20,463 nucleotides of DNA from a virus. Shown one piece after another: positions 14,355-19,852 of this stretch. Positions within the stretch are counted from its first letter, which is position 1. Each line of letters opens with the position of its first letter. Under the pieces are notes generated by a model, which made no database searches, was not told the origin of the DNA, and worked only from the letters and a program-made list of their open reading frames with translations. The stretch covers positions 1 to 20,463 of the IMG/VR virus record IMGVR_UViG_3300027659_000273, one strand, 5' to 3'. The translations under genes were made by a program, and so were the position numbers.

Positions 14355-15032
14355 ATGAATGACTATCAATTGCAGGAACAGCACGAACAACAAGAATGGC
14401 TTGTATATAGCAAGCTGCAAAAAGCCAGAGTTCTATTACAAGAATTACCACTAAAGAAATCAGGCTTTAACTCATTTGCTGGATTCAAATACTTTGAACT
14501 AGCAGACTTCTTACCTAGCATTAACGTCATCTTTGACAATCTTGGCTTATGTTCAGTATTTAGCATTAGCGATGATATGGCTACCTTGCGTATTTTTGAT
14601 TCAGAGCATGGTGGCGTAATTTATTTTAAAAGTCCTGTTGCTGATACTGTATCTCGTGTCGTAATTGAAGGTGGCAAATCTCCAGCAATTCAGGCTTTGG
14701 GCAGTTTGCATACTTATTTAAGACGCTACCTATTGATAAATGCGCTAGAGCTAGTCGAGAACGACATAGTAGACGCTACGATAAAGAAAGATGAACATAA
14801 GTCAGCCAAGCCTATTACTGTTGACGTTTACGATAGCATGGATGATGAGACTAAAGAACTCATTGAAAACATAGCTATGGATGTACGTATGCTTATGGAA
14901 CGCAATGATATGCAAGGAGTCATTGATTACATTAATCTGCAAGAGTTTGACGCAGATACAAAGACTGCATTCTGGAGTAGGTTAGATAGTAAAGAGCGTA
15001 GTGCAATTAAGAAATTTTCAACAGGGAAATAA
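14355..15032 (+). CDS. erf: ERF-family single-strand annealing protein
   Basis: 225 residues. The ERF signature is clear: AIQALGSLHTYLRRYLLINA at 111-130, preceded by the GFKYFELADFLPSINVIFDN stretch, which is a family hallmark. ERF proteins form rings and anneal complementary single strands, and in P22 circularise the genome by recombination between ends. The C-terminal third is acidic and helical and varies in the family, probably the contact to SSB or nuclease partners. The neighbouring SSB-like gene supports the role. The gene is intact. Confidence 0.94.
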   Translation: MNDYQLQEQHEQQEWLVYSKLQKARVLLQELPLKKSGFNSFAGFKYFELADFLPSINVIFDNLGLCSVFSISDDMATLRIFDSEHGGVIYFKSPVADTVSRVVIEGGKSPAIQALGSLHTYLRRYLLINALELVENDIVDATIKKDEHKSAKPITVDVYDSMDDETKELIENIAMDVRMLMERNDMQGVIDYINLQEFDADTKTAFWSRLDSKERSAIKKFSTGK

Positions 15033-15045
15033 TAGGTTAAATATC

Positions 15046-15567
15046 ATGAATATAGACCTTAGGCATCTTAACGGTAAAAAATTAAAGTCACATATTGAAA
15101 GATTTGAAGCCTCATATATACCTGAGCCTATGTCTGGTTGTTGGTTATGGTTAGGGGCAGAAAGAGGGTCAAATAGATATGGCACTATAAAAGTTAATGG
15201 TAAAGCTATCCCAGCGCATAGATATTCATATCAAAGATTTGTTGGTGAAATACCAGCAGGAATATTTGTTTGCCATAGATGCGACAACCCAGCATGCGTA
15301 AATCCATATCATTTGTTTCTTGGTACGCATCAAGATAATACAGATGATAAAGTTAAAAAAAACAGGCAAGCAAAAGGAAGTAAGTTAGTTGAAGCACAAT
15401 ATGAAAATAAACCAAGAGGTGAGAAAAACGGGAATAGCAAACTTAATCAAGACAAAGTAAATGAAATACGCAGCTTAAATATTCCTCAAAAAAAGATAGC
15501 AAATATTTTTGGAGTATCTCAGGCTTTAATATCAAAGATAAAAAATAAGGAAATATGGAATGGCTAA
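15046..15567 (+). CDS. HNH endonuclease with C-terminal HTH, probable homing type
   Basis: 173 residues from the ATG at 15046 (a frame to 15001 overlaps ERF codons and is not needed). Residues 26-62 hold GCWLWLGA and HRYSYQ, and 76-98 hold the HNH_3 core CHRCDNPACVNPYHLFLGTH. Residues 145-167 (IPQKKIANIFGVSQALISKI) are a helix-turn-helix that gives DNA binding. The combination is typical of free-standing phage homing nucleases. It sits between ERF and the SSB-like gene, overlapping the latter by 8 bases, and is richer in A+T than ERF, so it was probably inserted later. Confidence 0.9.
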   Translation: MNIDLRHLNGKKLKSHIERFEASYIPEPMSGCWLWLGAERGSNRYGTIKVNGKAIPAHRYSYQRFVGEIPAGIFVCHRCDNPACVNPYHLFLGTHQDNTDDKVKKNRQAKGSKLVEAQYENKPRGEKNGNSKLNQDKVNEIRSLNIPQKKIANIFGVSQALISKIKNKEIWNG

Positions 15568-15820
15568 TCAAGAATACGACAATCGTGATAGAGGGGTTCT
15601 ATATCGCAATGAGAATAAAACGAGTGAGAACCATCCAGACTATTCAGGTAGCGTTAATGTATCTGGTACTGATTATTGGTTATCTGGTTGGCTTAAAGAG
15701 AGCAAGAAGGACGGTAAGAAATTCTTTAGCTTATCGGTACGCCCAAAGAATGATTCAACGAAACCTGTAAATAAGCCTGTTGTAGCGTCTGATCCTGACG
15801 AAGATATACCTTTTAATTAG
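15560..15820 (+). CDS. SSB-like small protein with an SSB-type acidic tail
   Basis: 86 residues. The middle (YSGSVNVSGTDYWLSGWLKE, then KKFFSLSVRPK) is strand-rich like a small OB-type fold and recalls DUF736-like phage proteins. The last residues, DPDEDIPFN, look like the tail of bacterial SSB (DDDIPF), which docks partners. AAGGAAA lies 7 bases before the ATG. Placed after ERF, it probably coats single strands and hands them to ERF. The OB fold is inferred, not shown. Confidence 0.8.
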   Translation: MANQEYDNRDRGVLYRNENKTSENHPDYSGSVNVSGTDYWLSGWLKESKKDGKKFFSLSVRPKNDSTKPVNKPVVASDPDEDIPFN

Positions 15821-15863
15821 AATGGGTCTATAATGGTTGTATTTCCCGCACAAGGAGTACAAC

Positions 15864-16313
15864 ATGATTCATTCAAAAGAGTGTTTTAAGTGCAAGACCG
15901 TCAAGTCGTTAGATGAGTTTTATAAACATCAGATGATGGCTGACGGTCACCTAAATAAATGCAAGATATGTACTAAAAATGATGTTCTTATACATAGATC
16001 AGAAAATCTTGAAAGAATAAGAGAATACGATAGAGAAAGATCAAAAAACCCTGAAAGAGCAAAAGCAGCATCAGCAATAAGTAAAGCATGGCGACAGGCA
16101 GATAAAAGACGAATGGCTGCTCATAATGCAGTAAGCAGAGCAGTTAGATTAGGGAAACTTATAAGAATGAATTGTGAACGATGTGATGCAGTTAAAACTT
16201 ATGCTCATCACGAAGATTACGATAAACCTCTTGAAGTTATGTGGTTATGTCAGCCATGCCATAAGCAACGCCATGCAGAAATAAACAAGTTAAAGAAAGA
16301 AATGAACCTTTGA
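15864..16313 (+). CDS. HNH endonuclease with N-terminal zinc ribbon
   Basis: 149 residues from the ATG at 15864, which has AAGGAG about 7 bases upstream; a longer frame to 15837 lacks one. CFKC (7-10) and CKIC (33-36) form a zinc ribbon. A long basic helical middle follows. The end (CERC at 104-107, AHHEDYDKPLEVMWLC to CHKQRH) is an HNH-type ββα-metal site with His115/His116 and the Cys pairs. It is a second free-standing HNH gene within 1 kb of the first. A weak TATAAT at 15829-15834 may give it its own promoter. Confidence 0.87.
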   Translation: MIHSKECFKCKTVKSLDEFYKHQMMADGHLNKCKICTKNDVLIHRSENLERIREYDRERSKNPERAKAASAISKAWRQADKRRMAAHNAVSRAVRLGKLIRMNCERCDAVKTYAHHEDYDKPLEVMWLCQPCHKQRHAEINKLKKEMNL

Positions 16314-16319
16314 TCTCGC

Positions 16320-16368
16320 AGCCACACCCCTCCGTGGCTTTAACAGGGGCTTCGGCTCCTGTCTTTTT
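16320..16368 (+). terminator. Rho-independent terminator, possible attenuator
   Basis: The second hairpin has stem ACAGGGGC (16343-16350), loop TTCG and GCTCCTGT (16355-16362), eight pairs with one G-T, followed by CTTTTT. It fits an intrinsic terminator between the HNH and HTH genes. A first hairpin, AGCCAC (16320-16325) with GTGGCT (16334-16339), precedes it. The first loop holds CCCCT (16327-16331), complementary to AGGGG (16345-16349) in the terminator 5' arm, so the two folds may compete. Confidence 0.85.
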
Positions 16369-16381
16369 ATTCGGAGTAACT

Positions 16382-16573
16382 ATGCAATTACTAGACGCAA
16401 TTAAAGAGCAGTACAGCATTAAGAATGACGCAGAACTTAGCCGCACATTAGACGTACCACCGCCTACGATAAGTAAGATTAGGAGTGGTCGGGTCAACGT
16501 ATCAGCAGACATAATCTTACGCATCCATGAAGTTTTAGGTATGCCTGTTGCAGACATTCGCGCATTGTTATGA
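16382..16573 (+). CDS. Cro-size XRE-family HTH regulator
   Basis: 63 residues from the ATG at 16382 (GGAGTAACT before it); the frame open further upstream crosses the terminator and lacks a ribosome site. It reads DAELSRTLDVPPPTISKIRS, the XRE helix-turn-helix, followed by a conserved-looking tail (ILRIHEVLGMPVADIRALL). The size and lack of any cleavage domain resemble Cro-type regulators. No CI-like gene is near. The terminator before it suggests expression depends on readthrough. It may bind the early dyad operator at 13329-13365. Confidence 0.85.
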   Translation: MQLLDAIKEQYSIKNDAELSRTLDVPPPTISKIRSGRVNVSADIILRIHEVLGMPVADIRALL

Positions 16574-16764
16574 AAGTGTTAATGTACGTAGTAGCCATAT
16601 TAGGGGCTTTGTGGCTGTTTTCTGGCTTGGTTACGGATATGGTACAGGCATCCTATAAAAAGGGCTACAGGGACGGTTTTAATGCGTTTACGGTGGATTC
16701 TCAATGTGCTGCATGGCTAATGAACTCTGATCTTAAAGAAGCTAAGGAAAGAATCTGCAAATGA
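16570..16764 (+). CDS. Small inner-membrane protein, 64 residues
   Basis: Residues 3-25 (VLMYVVAILGALWLFSGLV) form one hydrophobic helix, and the rest is a polar tail with two Cys. The ATG overlaps the HTH stop as ATGA and its stop overlaps the next ATG. Such late-early membrane proteins may exclude other phages or help takeover; no motif tells. Confidence 0.78.
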   Translation: MKVLMYVVAILGALWLFSGLVTDMVQASYKKGYRDGFNAFTVDSQCAAWLMNSDLKEAKERICK

Positions 16765-16931
16765 CTAATGAAGATAAGTTTTATGAATGGTGGAATGGCG
16801 ATGACATGGCGGACGATCTTGACGTTGTAAAACACACGCCACTTTATTGGGCTATGCAGGGATGGGAAGCTGCATTGCGCGAAATGAATAAAGAAGCTGA
16901 GAAGAATGGGGAGTCATTGAAGCCAAACTGA
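16761..16931 (+). CDS. Small acidic protein, 56 residues, last rightward gene
   Basis: Starts MTNEDKFYEWWNGDDMADDL, with Trp-rich TPLYWAMQGWEAALREMN after. The ATG overlaps the previous stop. The frame is in phase with the operon, its composition is protein-like, and it ends 13 bases before the converging Rz gene. The acidic, aromatic make-up recalls small phage proteins that mimic DNA or bind host proteins, but nothing more can be said. Confidence 0.72.
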   Translation: MTNEDKFYEWWNGDDMADDLDVVKHTPLYWAMQGWEAALREMNKEAEKNGESLKPN

Positions 16932-16944
16932 AAGAAAACAATAA

Positions 16945-17412
16945 TTAGTTCAATGTTTTTCTAGCGGCTTCGTATTGACTGTAGCATTGTTTAAGACTGG
17001 CTCTGAGTTCGTCTGCTTCTCTAGCGATCCCGATAAGAATAGCCCCATCCTCTCGGTAAAGCTCTTTTCCGGTACAACCGTCTTTTCTATTGCTGGCAGT
17101 CGTGGACACTCCACTACTCTCGGTGCGGTTGGGACGGTGCTGCAAGCTGTTAAGCAAAGCGGTATTACGAGCATTAGCTTCTCTAAGTTCACGGTTCTTA
17201 TCCTCTCGTAGCTTGTCTGCATTACCTTGCATTACCTGTTCTTTTTCCCGCATTAAAGCGACATTAGCAGCATATTCCTCAGCTAACTTAGCTTTCTCTT
17301 TATCCCATTGAGCCTGAACCTTAGCCTGACCTGCTGTATCACCTTGCCAATGACCTGCACCATAAGCAAAGACTACCGCTAAGACTGATCCAGCTATGAA
17401 GTACGGATTCAT
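16945..17412 (-). CDS. Rz: Rz-type inner-membrane spanin
   Basis: 155 residues. One N-terminal membrane helix (about 4-20, IAGSVLAVVFAYGAG) anchors the protein in the inner membrane. A long Ala/Glu/Lys/Arg coiled coil follows (about 25-85), as in i-spanins that span the periplasm. The last part has Cys residues (CTGKE, QCYSQY) that may form disulfides. Spanins fuse inner and outer membranes in the last step of Gram-negative lysis. An AAGG lies about 10 bases before the ATG. The o-spanin partner is nested inside. Confidence 0.92.
   Translation of the reverse strand: MNPYFIAGSVLAVVFAYGAGHWQGDTAGQAKVQAQWDKEKAKLAEEYAANVALMREKEQVMQGNADKLREDKNRELREANARNTALLNSLQHRPNRTESSGVSTTASNRKDGCTGKELYREDGAILIGIAREADELRASLKQCYSQYEAARKTLN
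16950..17192 (-). CDS. Rz1: Rz1-type outer-membrane lipoprotein spanin, nested in Rz
   Basis: Lies wholly inside the Rz codons in another frame. From a GTG at 17192 with AGAGG 9 bases before it, the peptide starts MNLEKLMLVIPLCLTACSTV: a Lys-bearing start, a hydrophobic core and the lipobox LTAC, then a Pro-rich run (VPTAPRVVECPRLPAI). This is the o-spanin layout of lambda Rz1. The mature part ends in polar residues. An ATG at 17222 is in frame but its ribosome site is too close. Full embedding, as in lambda, makes the pair hard to miss once the frame is read. Confidence 0.86.
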   Translation of the reverse strand: MNLEKLMLVIPLCLTACSTVPTAPRVVECPRLPAIEKTVVPEKSFTERMGLFLSGSLEKQTNSEPVLNNATVNTKPLEKH

Positions 17413-17588
17413 TTAGTAGGAACCTTAGTACCTTCTAATTTCTTATGAACCTTGATTACCTTACATACTTCCTTACCTTTTTCCTGATGACAGACCTTCT
17501 TCATTTCACCACCAGCATGTACTTGGGTAATTAAAAATATACTAGCAGCCGCAGTTACAAACATGCGAAAGCAAAGCAGTTTAAACAT
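17409..17588 (-). CDS. Secreted small Cys protein in the lysis cassette
   Basis: 59 residues from the ATG at 17588 (GGAG about 8 bases before it). Residues 8-25 (FVTAAASIFLITQVHA) form a signal peptide with a likely cut after VHA. The mature part is basic with VCHQEKGKEVCKVIKVHKKL, a C-x7-C pair that may bridge in the periplasm. The stop overlaps the Rz start as ATGA. I recognise KVCH and KVHKKLEGTKVP as a recurring small protein beside phage lysis genes; role unknown. It may assist the spanins. Confidence 0.75.
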   Translation of the reverse strand: MFKLLCFRMFVTAAASIFLITQVHAGGEMKKVCHQEKGKEVCKVIKVHKKLEGTKVPTK

Positions 17589-17590
17589 GG

Positions 17591-18022
17591 TCAAATCTCC
17601 GGTTGATAAGCGGGTGGGGGAGCAGGTTTACCGCCGAATCCTAATGAAACAGCAGGAGCAGTAGAAACAGGCTCTAACGTAGGTTCTTGACGTTTTTGTG
17701 TTGAAATTGGCTCTGGAGGCGGTGTATAAGGCTTGTTTGCCGCATCAATAGCTTTTGATCTTAAATCTTTATCGTCGCCAGCTAACATAATCCCCGACAA
17801 CGTACCAGTCAAAAAGGTAGCAACAGGAATGATAAGCTCAAAAAATTTGTTATCAACTGGACTCATCCCATTCATCGGTTGAGTGACGAAAATCAAACTG
17901 TATAAAACAACAAACACAATACCGAATAACGTCAGCCCAAGAATGATGCCGATAAAAAACTTCAGCCTAGCGTTTAGTTCTTCAGTAGTGTATTTTTCTT
18001 CAGACCATAATTGTTTAATCAT
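17591..18022 (-). CDS. Putative holin, two transmembrane segments
   Basis: 143 residues from the ATG at 18022 with AAAGGAG 7 bases before it (a TTG two codons earlier is not needed). Two hydrophobic helices lie at about 25-48 (FIGIILGLTLFGIVFVVLYS) and 64-82 (FELIIPVATFLTGTLSGIML). A Pro-rich cytoplasmic tail follows. Two-helix membrane proteins between endolysin and spanin are usually holins, which release the endolysin and time lysis. Family not certain. Overlaps the lipoprotein stop as ATGA. Confidence 0.72.
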   Translation of the reverse strand: MIKQLWSEEKYTTEELNARLKFFIGIILGLTLFGIVFVVLYSLIFVTQPMNGMSPVDNKFFELIIPVATFLTGTLSGIMLAGDDKDLRSKAIDAANKPYTPPPEPISTQKRQEPTLEPVSTAPAVSLGFGGKPAPPPAYQPEI

Positions 18023-18240
18023 TTGCAATCTCCTTTAGCTGGAGTTTGTTGTGTTTTAGGTTGACTAATATTTCCTGCCTTATCTTTTTCATAGTGGTGT
18101 AAATCTTCAGGACAGGTTCCATTTGCACTACAAAAAGGTTTCTTGCACTCGGCTGAATCCCAATTAACAGGATTTTGGCAAGGATACCTGTACCTTTCTT
18201 CACAAGCACTAAGCACCAAGCACATGGAGAGCATGGTCAT
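18019..18240 (-). CDS. Cys-rich phage lipoprotein beside the endolysin
   Basis: A lipobox protein: LVLSAC, then ERYRYPCQNPVNWDSAECKK, with FCSANGTCPEDL after, five Cys in the mature part, a pattern I recognise from short lipoproteins in aquatic phages. The ATG at 18240 gives a short start without positive charges; a TTG at 18267 (GGGGG before it) or ATG at 18279 would add Lys and Arg and deepen the overlap with the endolysin gene. The protein likely sits in the outer membrane or its inner face. It is a second lipoprotein besides Rz1. Function unknown; perhaps lysis control or superinfection exclusion. Confidence 0.75.
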   Translation of the reverse strand: MTMLSMCLVLSACEERYRYPCQNPVNWDSAECKKPFCSANGTCPEDLHHYEKDKAGNISQPKTQQTPAKGDCK

Positions 18241-18829
18241 AATGTTTCTTACGATCTTCGAGTCCAATTGTGCCCCCATTAATGCGTTTAGTTAATGTAA
18301 GAATGTCGCCAGCATCAGCCCATTGATTGAGTTTATTTGTCTCCCAGTACCAACAAGCAGACTGACATGCCCCTTCGAACGTGACTAGATACTCAGGCAC
18401 ATCGTTAATATCCATCTCTAGTGAGTCTGCAAAGGCTTGATAGTTAGATTTTCCAGTAAGCTGAATTAATCCTCGTCCGCAAAATTTGTACCCCTCTTGA
18501 CTAGCTTCATCGCCATTACCCATACGATTAGCGTAAACCTTAGACGCTATGGCAACCTGCTTATTAGGCTTAGATGCGTACTCCTGAGCTATCTGATCGT
18601 TATGGAAATACTTAGGGAATATCTTACGTAGAGTCGCAGCCTTATAGTTTAGATTCTCTTTAAGAACCATAAAGCCACCAGACTCATGAGCACATTGCGC
18701 TACAAAAGCAGCAATACGATTAGGAGTATTAATATCGTAATCAGAAAGAAGTTGAGATAAAGCACGATGCCAATGTTCAACGTAAGGGTTCTTCGGTAGG
18801 AGCTGTTTGAGCTGGCTCAGAGTTAGCAT
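18209..18829 (-). CDS. GH19-type endolysin
   Basis: 206 residues, one glycoside hydrolase 19 catalytic domain. AAFVAQCAHESGGF (41-54) carries the catalytic Glu49, ENLNYKA follows with a second Glu (58), and YANRMGNGDEASQEGYKFCG plus RGLIQLTGKSNY (99-130) is the family signature around the substrate cleft. It cuts peptidoglycan glycan strands. No signal peptide or cell-wall binding domain, so it needs the holin for release. AGAGGAT lies before the ATG; the start overlaps the membrane gene upstream by 53 bases. Confidence 0.95.
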   Translation of the reverse strand: MLTLSQLKQLLPKNPYVEHWHRALSQLLSDYDINTPNRIAAFVAQCAHESGGFMVLKENLNYKAATLRKIFPKYFHNDQIAQEYASKPNKQVAIASKVYANRMGNGDEASQEGYKFCGRGLIQLTGKSNYQAFADSLEMDINDVPEYLVTFEGACQSACWYWETNKLNQWADAGDILTLTKRINGGTIGLEDRKKHYDHALHVLGA

Positions 18830-19121
18830 TTTTATCCTCTAATTCACGCAATATTAGGTTACGTAATCGTCTCATTCGGTCTATTTCAACGATAGCAGCA
18901 TTAGTCGCATTGTTCATATCCATGTACATCAAGCCCATAACAGGCAATGCAATCACTAGCACAAAACACAAGACCACCACTGCGATGAGTAAGCTCCACG
19001 GTACGTCGCGCTCATCCTTATCATTACCATTAGCCATAGAAACCACAATGTTATGAACAGCACCGCGAGGACTGATGTCATCTGTTTTTTTATTCTTTTT
19101 CTTATATTTTCCCGTTGGCAT
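18777..19121 (-). CDS. Membrane protein overlapping the 236-residue gene in the -1 frame
   Basis: 114 residues if begun at 19121 (MPTGKYKKKNKKTDDISPRG). One membrane helix at about 41-64 (VPWSLLIAVVVLCFVLVIAL), then a helical tail with DMNNATNAAIVEIDRMRRLR and an acidic end. No ribosome site precedes the ATG. An alternative start at 19037 also lacks one. The frame overlaps the gene upstream by 166 bases and can be joined to it by a -1 shift (see 19085-19091). Similar single-helix proteins with an MYxDM segment occur beside phage lysis genes; role unknown. Confidence 0.7.
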   Translation of the reverse strand: MPTGKYKKKNKKTDDISPRGAVHNIVVSMANGNDKDERDVPWSLLIAVVVLCFVLVIALPVMGLMYMDMNNATNAAIVEIDRMRRLRNLILRELEDKNANSEPAQTAPTEEPLR

Positions 19122-19666
19122 TTTGCTATATTAGCCAATCTAAGTTCTTCAGCGTGAGCAATTTCCTGTTCTTTGACAATCTTCTCTACTGTCTTTTCAT
19201 ATTTATGCCAAAGTGACCCCAATTCTTGAGGAGCCTGATAGACCATAGTTTCACGTAACTCAGCCATCATTGAATCAACTCTGGCTTCAATAATAATCTT
19301 ACGCAATGCTCTACGACCTACTGATTCTTCGCCTTTATACGCAGTCTTAATCTGTATTTCTTCTGCTAGTAATGCCTTGCCTAATTGATCTTGTGCATCT
19401 AATAAAGCACCTAACTGATTACCAATGTCAGTAAATACATCGTTAGGATCAGCCTTAGCTATCTCCTGAACTCTAGCTACTTCCTCGTTATATTGAATCT
19501 TCTGTGCTGGAGTAGGATTCGGTATCGTATTAAACTGAGTCTTTAGATCGTCTAATACTTCTTTTACATCACCTGCTGCACCTTTAATATCTTTATAAAG
19601 CTGACAGCCTTTCTTTACAGCCGCTACAGCAGCATTAGCTAACGCTAGAAGTGTAAGTGGGTCCAC
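18956..19666 (-). CDS. Helical structural or lysis-associated protein with C-terminal membrane segment
   Basis: 236 residues from a GTG at 19666, placed one base after the upstream stop, so translation is coupled. The start (MDPLTLLALANAAVAAVKKG) and the long helical body (EEVARVQEIAK, EEIQIKTAYKGEESVGRRAL) resemble a recurring family of phage proteins found after the tail fibre gene. The last 42 residues, including SVLAVLFITLWFLWLMVMI, lie in the region that overlaps the 114-residue frame; they may be a true membrane anchor or the short product of a frameshift pair. Function unknown. Confidence 0.75.
   Translation of the reverse strand: MDPLTLLALANAAVAAVKKGCQLYKDIKGAAGDVKEVLDDLKTQFNTIPNPTPAQKIQYNEEVARVQEIAKADPNDVFTDIGNQLGALLDAQDQLGKALLAEEIQIKTAYKGEESVGRRALRKIIIEARVDSMMAELRETMVYQAPQELGSLWHKYEKTVEKIVKEQEIAHAEELRLANIAKCQRENIRKRIKKQMTSVLAVLFITLWFLWLMVMIRMSATYRGAYSSQWWSCVLC
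19085..19091 (-). other. Candidate -1 frameshift slippery heptamer A_AAA_AAA
   Basis: In the frame of the 236-residue gene the bases read ATA AAA AAA CAG, so the heptamer is A AAA AAA, the standard X_XXY_YYZ layout. A slip back by one base enters the 114-residue frame at its Thr13. The fused product would be 194 + 102 = 296 residues. No clear stimulatory hairpin was found by eye. Confidence 0.5.
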
Positions 19667-19667
19667 A

Positions 19668-19850
19668 TCACTTTAATGAGCCGTTACCAGCCATCCAGAT
19701 CATTAAACCTAAAGCACCAGCACCAACAATCCAGAATATCTTCTTTACAACTGACCGACCTACTTCTTCATAGATACGCTTAAATGCTACCTCAGCAGCA
19801 CGTTCCGCAATATGGTCAATCTGCTCGTCAGTAAGTTGTATTTTATCCAT
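19668..19850 (-). CDS. Small tail-module membrane protein, 60 residues
   Basis: From the ATG at 19850, two bases after the tail fibre stop. It reads MDKIQLTDEQIDHIAERAAE, an amphipathic helix, then a membrane helix near the end (KIFWIVGAGALGLMIWMAGN). A longer start at 19871 overlaps the fibre end and is not favoured. Short proteins of this pattern (TDEQIDxIAERAAE plus a terminal helix) are common beside phage fibre and lysis genes. A holin-like role is possible but unproven. Confidence 0.8.
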   Translation of the reverse strand: MDKIQLTDEQIDHIAERAAEVAFKRIYEEVGRSVVKKIFWIVGAGALGLMIWMAGNGSLK

Positions 19851-19852
19851 GA

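Noticed and set aside
15829-15834. TATAAT as a full promoter for the second HNH gene
   Set aside because: No -35-like box stands 16-18 bases upstream and there is no extended -10, so it is only mentioned.
16237-16557. Leftward open frame across the terminator and HTH gene
   Set aside because: It is antisense to two well-supported genes and has no start signal.
16932-16944. A shared terminator between the converging operons
   Set aside because: The 13 bases between the stops hold no hairpin or T run.
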